64,000 bases of DNA from DATEZO01 sp035255485 (GTDB lineage Bacteria > Pseudomonadota > Gammaproteobacteria > Burkholderiales > Burkholderiaceae_D), in the NCBI GenBank assembly GCA_035255485.1, contig DATEZO010000094.1:1-64000 (forward strand), in the 5' to 3' direction. The notes under the pieces are model-generated. The model was not told the origin of the DNA and ran no database searches. It was given only the letters and a program-made list of their open reading frames with translations. Made by a program: the position numbers and the translations under genes. This document shows positions 56,987-64,000 of this stretch, piece after piece (positions within the stretch are counted from its first letter, which is position 1; each line of letters opens with the position of its first letter).

Positions 56987-59086
56987 TCACGAAGCCGCAA
57001 GTTTTGAAATATCTGCAACGCGGTTCAGCATGTCGTGCAGATTGGATAGCAGTGCAAGGCGGTTGCGACGCAACTGCGCATCTTCGCTCATTACCATGAC
57101 ATCCTTGAAAAAAGCATCGACATTATCCCGCAGATGCGCCAGCGTTTTCAGCGTGCCGGTGAAGTCACCGCGCGTGAACGACGCATCAACCTGCGGCTGC
57201 AGCAGCGTCATGGCAGAGTACAGGCCTTGCTCGGCCACTTCGCGCAGCAAGCCGTTTTGCACGGTACGGGTAACGCCTTCGGCTTTCTTCAGGATATTCG
57301 TGATGCGCTTGTTGGCAGCCGCCAGCGATTCGGCTTCCGGCAGGGCGGCGAAGGCCTGCACTGCATTCAGGCGCTCGATGATGTTGTCGAGCGTGTCGGG
57401 GTTTTGCGCAACCACGGCTTCGATTTCATTCTGCGCGAAACTCCGTTCGCGCAGCAGGCCGCGCAGGCGCTCGACCATGAAGGCGGCGACATCGGCGCTC
57501 GGGTCCTTGAAATTGGGATTGTCGGCAAATAGCTGGGCGGTATCGGCCAGCAGCGCCGACAGCGACAGTGGCAGGCGTTTTTCGATCAGCATGCGCAGCA
57601 CGCCAAGCGCATGGCGGCGCAGGGCGAATGGATCCTTGTCGCCACTCGGTGGCAGGCCGATGCCCCAGATGCCGACCAGCGTCTCCAGCTTGTCGGCCAG
57701 TGCCACGGCAGTGCCGGTTTGGGTTGCCGGCAAGGCGTCTCCGGCAAAGCGCGGCTGGTAATGTTCGGATGCGGCCAGTGCAACTTCCTCATGCTCGCCG
57801 TCGTGCCGCGCATAGTAAGTGCCCATGATGCCCTGCAGCTCCGGGAACTCGCCGACCATGTCGGTCAACAGATCGGCTTTCGCAAGCAAGGCGCCGCGTT
57901 CGGCCAGTGCGACGTCCGCTCCCAGCGCGTGCGCGATCTTGCCGGCCAGTCTTGTAATGCGCTCGGTGCGCTGCGCCTGTGTGCCGAGCTTGTTGTGGTA
58001 CACCACGTTCGCCAGTCCCGACAGGCGGTCCGCAAGCGTCTTTTTCTTGTCCTGTTCGAAAAAGAATTTTGCATCCGACAGTCGCGGCCGCACCACGCGC
58101 TCGTTGCCGCCGATGATGTGCTGCGGATCGCTGGTGTCGATATTCGACACGATCAGAAAGCGTGAACGCAGCCTGCCGTGCGTATCGGTCAATGCAAAAT
58201 ACTTTTGATTGGTCTGCATCGTCAGGATCAGGCACTCCTGCGGCACCGACAGGAATTCGGACTCGAAGCGGCATTCATACACTACCGGCCATTCAACCAG
58301 TGCGGCGACTTCATCGAGCAGCGCTTCCGGCATCAGGACCTGGTCGTCCTGCGCCTTGTCCAGCAGCGCCGCGCGGATTTTTTCCTTGCGCGCCGTTACG
58401 CCGGCAATCACCTTGCCCTGTACTTCGAGTGTGGATGCATAGCTGTCGGCGTGATCGATCGACAATTCGCCGTGCGACAGGAAGCGATGGCCGAGTGTGG
58501 CACGTCCTGCCGCCAGGCCGAGAATCGCCAGCGGAACCACGTCGCCGCCATGCAGTGCGAGCAGGCTGTGCACCGGGCGCACGAACTGTACGGTCGAACC
58601 GTCGGGGCGCTGGTAGCTCATCAGCTTCGGAATCGGCAATTTGGCGAGCGTGTCTTCCAGTGCCGCCTGCAAGCCTGCATGCAACGCCGAACCCGGTGCG
58701 GTGTAGGTGTAAAAAAAGCTTTCCGCCTTGCCGTCAACGGCGCGTTCCAGGTCGCCGACGCTGAGCGCCGGCGCGCCGATGGCGCTTGCCAGTGCGGCAA
58801 GTTTCTTTAACAGCGGTGCGCTCGGCTGCCCTTCCTTGTCAAGTGCAACCTGTACCGGCAATATTTTTTCGCGAATCGATTTGTCGGGCGACTGCGCGCG
58901 CACTGCGGTGATTGTCACCGCCAGGCGACGCGGTGTGGCAAAGGCGGTTGCCACTGCATCGGCTTCCAGGAAGTCGCGCGACTTCAGGCCATTCACGATA
59001 CCGGCGGCAAAGGCCTCGCCCAGCCTGGCCAGTGCCTTGGGCGGGAGTTCTTCGGTCAGAAGTTCAACTAACAGTGTCTGGTTCAT
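56987..59086 (-). CDS. glyS: Glycyl-tRNA synthetase beta subunit
   Basis: A 699-residue beta subunit of the tetrameric bacterial glycyl-tRNA synthetase, carrying tRNA recognition. LLVELLTEELPPKALARL is the invariant start. FVRPVHSLLALHGGDVVPL, PQECLILTMQTNQKYFAL and FLIVSNIDTSDPQHIIGGNERVVRPRL with DAKFFFEQDKK are family blocks. The C-terminal DALR-like domain ends in DAQLRRNRLALLSNLHDML. It is translated after glyQ, with a palindromic repeat between the two genes. Confidence 0.96.
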   Translation of the reverse strand: MNQTLLVELLTEELPPKALARLGEAFAAGIVNGLKSRDFLEADAVATAFATPRRLAVTITAVRAQSPDKSIREKILPVQVALDKEGQPSAPLLKKLAALASAIGAPALSVGDLERAVDGKAESFFYTYTAPGSALHAGLQAALEDTLAKLPIPKLMSYQRPDGSTVQFVRPVHSLLALHGGDVVPLAILGLAAGRATLGHRFLSHGELSIDHADSYASTLEVQGKVIAGVTARKEKIRAALLDKAQDDQVLMPEALLDEVAALVEWPVVYECRFESEFLSVPQECLILTMQTNQKYFALTDTHGRLRSRFLIVSNIDTSDPQHIIGGNERVVRPRLSDAKFFFEQDKKKTLADRLSGLANVVYHNKLGTQAQRTERITRLAGKIAHALGADVALAERGALLAKADLLTDMVGEFPELQGIMGTYYARHDGEHEEVALAASEHYQPRFAGDALPATQTGTAVALADKLETLVGIWGIGLPPSGDKDPFALRRHALGVLRMLIEKRLPLSLSALLADTAQLFADNPNFKDPSADVAAFMVERLRGLLRERSFAQNEIEAVVAQNPDTLDNIIERLNAVQAFAALPEAESLAAANKRITNILKKAEGVTRTVQNGLLREVAEQGLYSAMTLLQPQVDASFTRGDFTGTLKTLAHLRDNVDAFFKDVMVMSEDAQLRRNRLALLSNLHDMLNRVADISKLAAS

Positions 59087-59098
59087 TTTCTTTTGCTG

Positions 59099-59163
59099 TC
59101 ATTCCCGCAAAGGCGGGAATCCAGTGGCTTTAACAAAATGGGATTCCCGCCTTCGCGGGAATG
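59099..59163. repeat. Inverted dispersed repeat between glyQ and glyS
   Basis: CATTCCCGC-AAAGGCGGGAATCC at the left is mirrored by GGATTCCCGCCTTCGCGGGAATG at the right, each half itself a hairpin. This common proteobacterial palindrome type fills almost the whole 82-base glyQ-glyS gap. It lacks a T run, so it is not a standard terminator. Confidence 0.8.
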
Positions 59164-59168
59164 ATGGG

Positions 59169-60080
59169 TCATGCGGCGATTCTTGCGTCCCCGCACATCG
59201 GAAAGCCGAGCTGCTCGCGCGAGTCGTAATACGCCTGCGCGACCGCGCGCGACAGGTTGCGGATGCGGCCCATGTAGGCGGCGCGCTCGGTGACCGAAAT
59301 TGCGCCGCGCGCATCCAGCAGATTGAAGGTGTGCGCCGCCTTCAGGATCATTTCGTAGGACGGCAGCGCCAGCGGTACTTGCAGCAGGCGTTTGGCTTCG
59401 GCTTCGTAATTGGTAAACAGCGAGAACAGGAATTCGGTATTCGAATGCTCGAAGTTGTAGGTCGATTGTTCGACTTCATTCTGATGGAACACGTCGCCAT
59501 AGGTCAGGCGCTTGGCAATGCCGTGTTCTTCCCATTCGGTCCACACCAGGTCGTACACGTTTTCCACGCCCTGCAAATACATCGCAAGACGCTCGATACC
59601 GTAAGTGATTTCACCCAGCACCGGTTTGCAATCGAGGCCGCCGACCTGCTGGAAGTAGGTGAATTGGGTGACTTCCATGCCGTTCAGCCACACTTCCCAG
59701 CCCAGGCCCCATGCGCCCAGCGTCGGGTTTTCCCAATCGTCTTCGACAAAACGCACGTCATTTTGCCGCAGGTTCAGGCCGAGCGCTTCCAGCGAGCCGA
59801 GATACAGGTCGAGAATGTTTTCCGGTGCCGGCTTCAATACCACCTGGTATTGGTAGTAGTGCTGCATGCGGTTCGGATTCTCGCCGTAGCGGCCGTCTTT
59901 CGGCCGGCGCGACGGCTGTACATAGGCGGCGCGCCACGGTTCCGGCCCGATCGCACGCAGGAAGGTCGCGGTGTGCGAGGTACCGGCACCGACTTCCATA
60001 TCGTATGGTTGCAGCAGCGCGCAGCCTTGCGCGTCCCAATACGCTTGCAGCTTGAGAATGATTTGTTGAAATGTAAGCAT
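59169..60080 (-). CDS. glyQ: Glycyl-tRNA synthetase alpha subunit
   Basis: A 303-residue class II catalytic subunit. LTFQQIILKLQAYWDAQGCALLQPYDMEVGAGT at the start, the motif 2 block WRAAYVQPSRRPKDGRYGENPNR and the motif 3-like EITYGIERLAMYLQ are diagnostic. ATG at 60080 gives the normal MLTFQQ start; an earlier in-frame start at 60131 would add 17 residues. It lies 62 bases after lnt on the same strand. Confidence 0.96.
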   Translation of the reverse strand: MLTFQQIILKLQAYWDAQGCALLQPYDMEVGAGTSHTATFLRAIGPEPWRAAYVQPSRRPKDGRYGENPNRMQHYYQYQVVLKPAPENILDLYLGSLEALGLNLRQNDVRFVEDDWENPTLGAWGLGWEVWLNGMEVTQFTYFQQVGGLDCKPVLGEITYGIERLAMYLQGVENVYDLVWTEWEEHGIAKRLTYGDVFHQNEVEQSTYNFEHSNTEFLFSLFTNYEAEAKRLLQVPLALPSYEMILKAAHTFNLLDARGAISVTERAAYMGRIRNLSRAVAQAYYDSREQLGFPMCGDARIAA

Positions 60081-60142
60081 CGTGGTGTTATCCGGCCTTG
60101 CTCCGCAAAAGAGCGGAAATGATGTTGCCAAAGCCCCTGATT

Positions 60143-61732
60143 TTAGCGGTTTTTGTCCGCGTTATGCGAATTGCGGCGGGTTTTGCGCTGCAAAAGCCAG
60201 GCAAGTGCCAGAATCAGCGCAGTCATTCCCACTATAAGCGAATTTCCAAACAGGATATATGGTGTGGCACCCTGATAGCCCTGTACCGAAGCGGCAAGCG
60301 CAGCGTGCTGGAGCGGCGGCAGTTGTGCGGTGACTTTGCCTTTCGGATTGATGATGGCAGTCATGCCGGTATTGGTTGCGCGCAGCATCGGGCGCCCGGT
60401 TTCCAGCGTGCGCATCTGCGAAATCTGCAGATGTTGCGGCAATGCGAGCGAATCGCCGAACCAGGCAATGTTGGACATGTTGAGCAGGATGCTTGCCTGC
60501 GGTGCGCCGGAGAAATAACTGGCCGCCAGTTGATTGGCGATTTCTTCGCCAAACAGATCCTCATAGCAGATATTCGGCAATATCCATTGATCCTTCACGG
60601 CAAAAGGCATTTGCAATGTTGCGCCGCTGGTCTGGTCGCCCAGAGGAATGCGCAGCATGTCGACGAACCAGCGAAACCCGGTTGGAATGAATTCGCCGAA
60701 CGGCACCAGATGATGCTTCTCGTAGCGATAGGGTGGCATGCCGGCAGCGGGCTGCTGCGGGAATACCATTACCGCATTCGAATATTGCTGCGGTCCGTCG
60801 CTGACCGGAATCCCGAGGGCAAGATGGCTATGCGACTGGCGTGCGAAGCCGGCCAGCAACTCGAGATAGTCCGGCGGAAGCTGATGCGGCAGCAGCGGGA
60901 TCGCCGTTTCCGGCGTGGCGATCAGGTCGGCCGGCGCCTGCCGGATCAAGTCGTAATACAGGCCCAGCGTTGCGCCGAGCTGCTCGCTGTCGAACTTGAT
61001 TTCCTGCGGCACATTGCCTTGCAGCAGCCGTACTGAAATCGGCTGGCCATGCGCTTCGGTCCAGTCGATCGATTTCAGTCCATAGCCCGTGCCGAGAATC
61101 ACCATTGCCAATAGCAATCCGCGCCTGTCGTGCGGCAGCAGGGCAAGGCAGCCCGCCAGGATTGCGGCCAGCCAGCCGATTCCATACACGCCGATCAGCG
61201 GCGCAAAGCCGGCCAGCGGACTGCCGGTATGCGCATAGCCGGACACGATCCAGGGGAAACCGGTAAACACCCAGCCGCGCAGCCATTCGGTCAGCGCCCA
61301 TGCCGCAGGGGCGAGCATCAGCAGGGTCATCGCGGGTGCGGCGTGCCAGCGTTGCCGGAGCCATGCCGTGCCGCCCATGGCCAGTGCGGTGAATGCACCC
61401 AGGCCGGCGGCGAACAGCACGACCGCAAGCGCCGCCATCCAGGCCGGCATGCCGCCATATCGATGCATGCTGATGTATAGCCAGTAGACGCCGCATGCCA
61501 TCCAGCCGAAGCCGTAGGCCCAGCCCAGCAGGGCACTGCGCCTGATCGTGCAGTCGCGCGCTGTTATCCCGAACATCAGCGCGAGCGTCAATAGCTGCAC
61601 CGGCCACCATCCGAACGGGGCAAAGGCAAGCACGCTGCATGCGCCCGCGGATGCAGCCAGCAACAGGGCGATCGAAGAGGACAGGCGGTTATTCACGGAA
61701 TGGAGTTTGGTTATCGATGTTTTATTACCCAT
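60143..61732 (-). CDS. lnt: Apolipoprotein N-acyltransferase
   Basis: A 529-residue inner-membrane enzyme that adds the third acyl chain to lipoproteins. Six or more N-terminal helices (about 18-210) precede the nitrilase-like domain. The Glu-Lys-Cys triad appears in IATPETAIPLLPH, YRYEKHHLVPFGEF and LPNICYEDLFGEE. SNIAWFGDSLALPQHLQI and ETGRPMLRATNTG are typical. One more helix closes the protein before an arginine-rich tail. It follows corC in the conserved phoH-ybeY-corC-lnt order. Confidence 0.95.
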   Translation of the reverse strand: MGNKTSITKLHSVNNRLSSSIALLLAASAGACSVLAFAPFGWWPVQLLTLALMFGITARDCTIRRSALLGWAYGFGWMACGVYWLYISMHRYGGMPAWMAALAVVLFAAGLGAFTALAMGGTAWLRQRWHAAPAMTLLMLAPAAWALTEWLRGWVFTGFPWIVSGYAHTGSPLAGFAPLIGVYGIGWLAAILAGCLALLPHDRRGLLLAMVILGTGYGLKSIDWTEAHGQPISVRLLQGNVPQEIKFDSEQLGATLGLYYDLIRQAPADLIATPETAIPLLPHQLPPDYLELLAGFARQSHSHLALGIPVSDGPQQYSNAVMVFPQQPAAGMPPYRYEKHHLVPFGEFIPTGFRWFVDMLRIPLGDQTSGATLQMPFAVKDQWILPNICYEDLFGEEIANQLAASYFSGAPQASILLNMSNIAWFGDSLALPQHLQISQMRTLETGRPMLRATNTGMTAIINPKGKVTAQLPPLQHAALAASVQGYQGATPYILFGNSLIVGMTALILALAWLLQRKTRRNSHNADKNR

Positions 61733-61887
61733 GATGCGGCGTGCCAAAATCCTGGTCATCCCATCGCAAGCGGGGGTTCATTTTCAGGCGGCCGGAAATG
61801 GGGGTTTTCCCCGCAGGATACTATCCTGCGAAATGTCACATGGCAGGAACCAGGCTCCTGAGCGCTGTTTGCGAAACATGGTTGCGT

Positions 61888-62775
61888 TCAGGATGCGTTA
61901 TCGTCTTCTTCCGGCGGCGGTAATTTTTCCACCAGCAATACATGCGCCTGGCGCGCATCGGCCCGCAGCACTTCGAAGCGCACATGGTCGATATCGAATA
62001 TGTCACCTTTGCGCGGCACGCGGCCGAGATGATTGGCAACCAGGCCGCCGATGGTGTCGACATCGTCATCCGGGAAGCAGGTGCCCAGCGCCTGATTGAA
62101 TTGCGCGATTTCGGTCAACGCCTTGATGCGCCAGCGCATGCCGTGCGCGCCATCCTTGATCCGGAGCACGTTGTCTTCTTCTTCATCGAAATCGTATTCG
62201 TCCTCGATGTCGCCGACAATCTGTTCCAGCACGTCTTCGATCGTGATCAGGCCTGCCACGCCGCCATATTCGTCAACCACGATTGCCATGTGGTTGTGGT
62301 TTGCGCGGAAGTCGCGCAACAGCACGTTCAGGGGTTTCGATTCAGGAATGAAAATTGCGGGGCGCAGCATGTCGCGCACATCGAACGAGTCCTCCGCGTA
62401 ATAGCGCAGCAGATCTTTCGCCAGTAAAATTCCAACCACCTTGTCGCGGTCGCCCTCGATTGCCGGAAAGCGCGAATGGGCGGTTTCCAGCACCATCGGC
62501 AGCCAGCCGTCAATTGGCTTGGACAGGTCGATCATGTCAATTTGCGAGCGCGGAATCATGATGTCGCGGGCCGACAGGTCGGAGACCTGGAACACGCCTT
62601 CGATCATTGATAGCGCATCGGCGTCAATCAGATTGCGCTCATGCGCGTCGTGCAGGATTTCAAGCAGTTCGGTGCGGTTTTCCGGTTCGGGAGAAATCAG
62701 GGCAGTCAGCCGCTCGAACAGTGACCGATGGGGTTTGACGTCGATCGATTTGACGTCACTAGGGTGATCTGGCAT
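61888..62775 (-). CDS. corC: CorC/HlyC-family CBS-domain protein
   Basis: A 295-residue cytoplasmic protein with two CBS domains (about 65-185; DIMIPRSQIDMIDLSKP and HMAIVVDEYGGVAGLITIEDVLEQIVGDIEDEYD) and a C-terminal transporter-associated domain (about 205-285). CorC is linked to magnesium and cobalt efflux in Salmonella. It lacks the membrane DUF21 domain, so it is the short soluble form. ATG at 62775 is chosen since PDHPSD begins the homology. It lies between ybeY and lnt. Confidence 0.93.
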   Translation of the reverse strand: MPDHPSDVKSIDVKPHRSLFERLTALISPEPENRTELLEILHDAHERNLIDADALSMIEGVFQVSDLSARDIMIPRSQIDMIDLSKPIDGWLPMVLETAHSRFPAIEGDRDKVVGILLAKDLLRYYAEDSFDVRDMLRPAIFIPESKPLNVLLRDFRANHNHMAIVVDEYGGVAGLITIEDVLEQIVGDIEDEYDFDEEEDNVLRIKDGAHGMRWRIKALTEIAQFNQALGTCFPDDDVDTIGGLVANHLGRVPRKGDIFDIDHVRFEVLRADARQAHVLLVEKLPPPEEDDNAS

Positions 62776-62855
62776 ATGGCGTGAGCCGTGGGTCCGACAA
62801 AGTTTCAATGCGCCTAGGATACAACAAATGCACGTCGTACCCAAAAATGCAGAGA

Positions 62856-63311
62856 TCAGACGGCATACGGGTCGGGCTGATTCAGCTTCGTCAGGATCTC
62901 GATTTCGAGGGCTTCCATTTCGTCCGCTTCCTGCGCTTCTTCATGATTGTAGCCTTGCGCATGCAGCACGCCATGTACCACCAGGTGCGCAGCATGCGAC
63001 CGCACCGATTTGTTCTGCTCTGCCGCTTCGCGCTGCAATACATCGGTGCAAAGGATGATGTCCGCCATTGTCGTGTCGCTATCCTCATCCTCCGTGTAAG
63101 CGAAAGTCAGCACATTGGTGGCGTAATCCTTGCCGCGATAATCGCGGTTCAGGATGCGACCTTCCTCGGCGTCGACAAAGCGGATCGTGAGTTCCGCCGG
63201 AGCGAACAGGGCGGCCTGCACCCAGCGGCGCAGTGCGGTGCGCGAGACGATGTCTTTCAGGCGGGGGTCGGCGTATTGAACCGACAGGGAAAGTTTATTT
63301 TTTTGCGCCAT
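62856..63311 (-). CDS. ybeY: Endoribonuclease YbeY
   Basis: A 151-residue single-strand RNase needed for 16S rRNA 3' end maturation and ribosome quality control. The zinc motif HGVLHAQGYNH (HxxxHxxxxxH) is near the C-terminus. NRDYRGKDYATNVLTFAYTE is the family block. The ATG at 63311 lies 17 bases inside the phoH 3' end, so the two genes overlap; the upstream extension to 63422 is phoH sequence in another frame. Confidence 0.94.
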   Translation of the reverse strand: MAQKNKLSLSVQYADPRLKDIVSRTALRRWVQAALFAPAELTIRFVDAEEGRILNRDYRGKDYATNVLTFAYTEDEDSDTTMADIILCTDVLQREAAEQNKSVRSHAAHLVVHGVLHAQGYNHEEAQEADEMEALEIEILTKLNQPDPYAV

Positions 63312-64000
63312 TGTCAGAATGCAGGGAGGAGTCGGAGGCGGTTGCCGCTTCATACGCATCGACAATCCGCGCCACCAGCGGATGCCGCACCACGTCGGCG
63401 CTGGTGAAATGGGTGAAGGCAATGCCGCGTACGTCCTTCAGGACCCGAATGGCATCGATCAGGCCGCTTTTCTGGTTGCGCTGCAGATCGATTTGCGTGA
63501 TGTCGCCGGTGATCACGGCCTTGCTGCCGAAACCGATGCGTGTCAGGAACATCTTCATCTGTTCCGGCGTCGTGTTTTGCGCCTCATCGAGAATCACGAA
63601 TGCATGGTTCAGCGTGCGGCCGCGCATGTACGCCAGCGGTGCGATTTCAATTGCCTGCTTCTCGAACATCTTCTGGGTGCGATCAAACCCCAGCAGGTCA
63701 TACAGCGCGTCGTACAGCGGGCGTAGATAAGGGTCGACCTTTTGCGCCAGGTCGCCGGGCAAAAAGCCGAGCCGCTCGCCGGCTTCCACCGCTGGGCGCG
63801 TCAGTACGATGCGCTGTACCGCATCGCGTTCCAGCGCATCGACTGCGCATGCCACTGCCAGATAGGTTTTGCCGGTGCCGGCCGGACCGACTCCGAAGGT
63901 GACATCATGCTCCAGCACCGACTGGAGGTACTGGTTCTGGTGCGGTGTGCGGCCGCGCAAATCGTGGCGGCGGGTTTTCAGTACCGGACTGTCGACACTT
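63295..64000 (-). CDS. phoH: PhoH-like ATPase (YbeZ), 3' part (cut by window edge)
   Basis: About 235 residues of a PhoH-family ATPase are visible; the N-terminal part lies beyond the right edge. Walker A is VGPAGTGKTYLA and Walker B is HAFVILDEAQNTTPEQ. GDITQIDLQRNQKSGL and FTHFTSADVVRHPLVARIV complete the family pattern. YbeZ works with YbeY in rRNA processing. It is the first visible gene of the phoH-ybeY-corC-lnt series on the minus strand. Confidence 0.94.
   Translation of the reverse strand, partial: SVDSPVLKTRRHDLRGRTPHQNQYLQSVLEHDVTFGVGPAGTGKTYLAVACAVDALERDAVQRIVLTRPAVEAGERLGFLPGDLAQKVDPYLRPLYDALYDLLGFDRTQKMFEKQAIEIAPLAYMRGRTLNHAFVILDEAQNTTPEQMKMFLTRIGFGSKAVITGDITQIDLQRNQKSGLIDAIRVLKDVRGIAFTHFTSADVVRHPLVARIVDAYEAATASDSSLHSDNGAKK

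Noticed and set aside
59099..59163. Intrinsic terminator between glyQ and glyS
   Set aside because: The palindrome has no following T run on the minus strand and both genes must be expressed; a dispersed repeat fits better.
60098..61036. 312-codon plus-strand reading
   Set aside because: Antisense to lnt, which shows a complete Glu-Lys-Cys triad.
1..64000. tRNA or rRNA genes, CRISPR arrays, prophage or transposase genes
   Set aside because: No T-loop-like tRNA ends, regularly spaced repeats, integrase or transposase motifs were found by reading; an RNA covariance search would be needed to exclude small RNAs.

Overview
The window is ordinary chromosome of a moderately GC-rich betaproteobacterium. 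Gene orders such as phoH-ybeY-corC-lnt, lptD-surA-pdxA-rsmA, pepP-ubiH and amgK-murU beside lptD, together with the protein sequences, fit Burkholderiales and most likely an Oxalobacteraceae-type organism. Genus was not determined. I saw no tRNA, rRNA, CRISPR array, prophage or complete insertion sequence. purB (left edge) and phoH (right edge) are cut by the window.

Left part. After purB and a glutathione transferase-like gene, positions 1776-11195 form a one-directional (minus strand) iron block. It holds hemP-tonB-exbB-exbD under a perfect 19-bp Fur palindrome, a siderophore-type TonB receptor, an orphan napG-napH electron-transfer pair, bacterioferritin, a PepSY membrane protein, a 2-Cys peroxiredoxin and bacterioferritin-associated ferredoxin, with a second Fur-like site far upstream of bfd. 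The leader and signal-peptide start of the receptor gene are duplicated just before the PepSY gene, the footprint of a lost second receptor. Next come nudJ-mnmA, panD and pntAB.

Middle-left. Positions 17369-23194 look accessory: an alpha/beta hydrolase, an ABM-fold protein, ArsR- and AraC-type regulators, an SRPBCC protein, a HAD phosphatase, a GyrI-like protein and a small outer-membrane barrel. The barrel diverges from a QseBC/PmrAB-like two-component system, and the shared promoter carries four CTTAAG-like direct repeats. Housekeeping genes follow: ubiH, pepP, murU, amgK and, divergently, lptD-surA-pdxA-rsmA, then a UbiE-like methyltransferase.

Centre. Positions 36862-52177 encode an aryl polyene (xanthomonadin/APE-type) pathway. 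It comprises an acyl carrier protein, ApeG-type membrane protein, AMP ligase, two hotdog dehydratases, a ketosynthase with a chain-length-factor-like partner, a FabG-type ketoreductase, two acyltransferases, a glycosyltransferase, a LolA-like carrier and an MMPL exporter. Less usual members are a hydrolase, a NodB-type deacetylase and a methyltransferase. The first ten genes are almost all joined by 1-4 base overlaps. The starter unit is probably made by an adjacent chorismatase (FkbO/Hyg5/XanB2 family) instead of an aromatic ammonia-lyase. Two near-identical 60-bp palindromic repeats bracket one dehydratase gene and supply codons to both of its ends.

Right part. A DUF4156-type lipoprotein, a MipA/OmpV porin-like protein, gloA and a YgjP-type metallopeptidase precede a minus-strand run of phoH, ybeY, corC, lnt, glyQ, glyS, gmhB and plsC, with dispersed palindromic repeats between glyQ and glyS and beyond plsC.
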